Source: Phycisphaerales bacterium
GTDB taxonomy: Bacteria; Planctomycetota; Phycisphaerae; Sedimentisphaerales; Anaerohalosphaeraceae
Direction: 5' to 3'
DNA: 5,073 bases
NCBI GenBank assembly: GCA_003152975.1
Contig: PMBP01000534.1
Span: 733-5,805, forward strand
Shown: positions 4,861-5,073 of the stretch, in pieces
How positions within the stretch are numbered: position 1 is the stretch's first letter
Layout of the letters: every line of letters starts with the position of its first letter
Notes under the pieces: generated by a model
The model's database searches: none
Told to the model about the DNA's origin: nothing
Seen by the model: the letters and a program-made list of their open reading frames with translations, nothing else
Made by a program: the position numbers and the translations under genes

Positions 4861-5073
4861 GATTCATTTTCCCTGTATTTGGCCAGAGCGTGTTGGAGTT
4901 TTTCTTTGGCCCTGTGGATTCTGGATTTGATCGTTCCCAGATCGGCGCATTCAATCTGGGCGATCTGGTCGTACGGCAATCCTTCGAACTCGGCCAGGAC
5001 AAACGCCCGCCGTTGCCTTTCCGGCAGTTCCCTCAGGGCGCGATCCAGTTCCCGAAATATTTCCTTGCGGTCC
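4857..5073 (-). CDS. ECF-type RNA polymerase sigma factor, C-terminal part, cut by window edge
   Basis: The last 71 codons of a sigma-70 family factor are visible, covering region 4, which reads the -35 element. The sequence has the expected RELDRALRELPERQRRAFVL helix, then EFEGLPYDQIAQ, and the recognition helix with GTIKSRIHRAKEKL close to the C-terminus. The first helices and region 2 lie beyond base 5073, so the ECF subgroup cannot be set. ECF assignment follows from the short tail after region 4 and the operon context. The stop TGA overlaps the ATG of the 88-aa gene by ATGA, which indicates translational coupling. The downstream lepB suggests that the factor controls protein export or an envelope response; that is inference. 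Confidence 0.9.
   Translation of the reverse strand, partial: DRKEIFRELDRALRELPERQRRAFVLAEFEGLPYDQIAQIECADLGTIKSRIHRAKEKLQHALAKYRENES

Overview
This is a housekeeping chromosomal region of about 57-60% GC (estimated by eye), probably from a planctomycete, possibly of the Phycisphaerae. The lineage is an inference. It rests on the RpoN N-terminus (the 'LAPRMIQSMEVLQLP' style of region I), a signal peptidase with an extra N-terminal membrane domain, and a patch of heptameric repeats between genes. No phylogeny could be run. I found no phage, insertion sequence, CRISPR array or defence system.

Layout, left to right. (1) 1-496, minus: N-terminal third of sigma-54 (rpoN), cut by the window edge. 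(2) 497-769: intergenic, with a probable rpoN promoter (perfect -10) and five degenerate heptamer repeats. (3) 770-1372, minus: recR. (4) 1373-3157, minus: dnaX. The dnaX stop directly abuts the recR start. (5) 3186-3283, minus: the small bacterial SRP RNA (4.5S RNA, ffs), with a terminator-like 3' end just before dnaX and a good sigma-70-type promoter about 50 bp upstream. (6) 3284-3452: a divergent regulatory region, also carrying a perfect TATAAT and a 19-bp dyad for the plus-strand gene. (7) 3453-3635, plus: a 60-aa single-cluster ferredoxin. (8) 3643-4581, minus: type I signal peptidase (lepB), convergent with the ferredoxin. (9) 4594-4860, minus: an unidentified 88-aa membrane protein. 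(10) 4857-5073, minus: C-terminal end of an ECF-type sigma factor, cut by the window edge. The last three form a tight operon read sigma, 88-aa protein, signal peptidase.

How the genes work together. ffs-dnaX-recR is a classic bacterial neighbourhood: SRP RNA for protein targeting, the clamp-loader subunit for replication, and RecR for recombinational gap repair. The ybaB/ebfC gene that often sits between dnaX and recR is absent. The sigma/membrane protein/lepB operon suggests regulated protein export or envelope maintenance, with the 88-aa protein a candidate modulator of the sigma factor.

The two observations most worth following are (a) an A9 slippery run in dnaX at the junction between the clamp-loader core and the tau tail, where both alternative frames stop within a few codons. 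This predicts gamma-like products of 393 or 397 aa beside the 594-aa tau, as in Thermus. (b) A signal peptidase in which the nucleophilic serine of the SxM motif is replaced by threonine while the lysine base and the GDN box are kept. The rest reads as ordinary core genome, and I do not claim a new multi-gene system.
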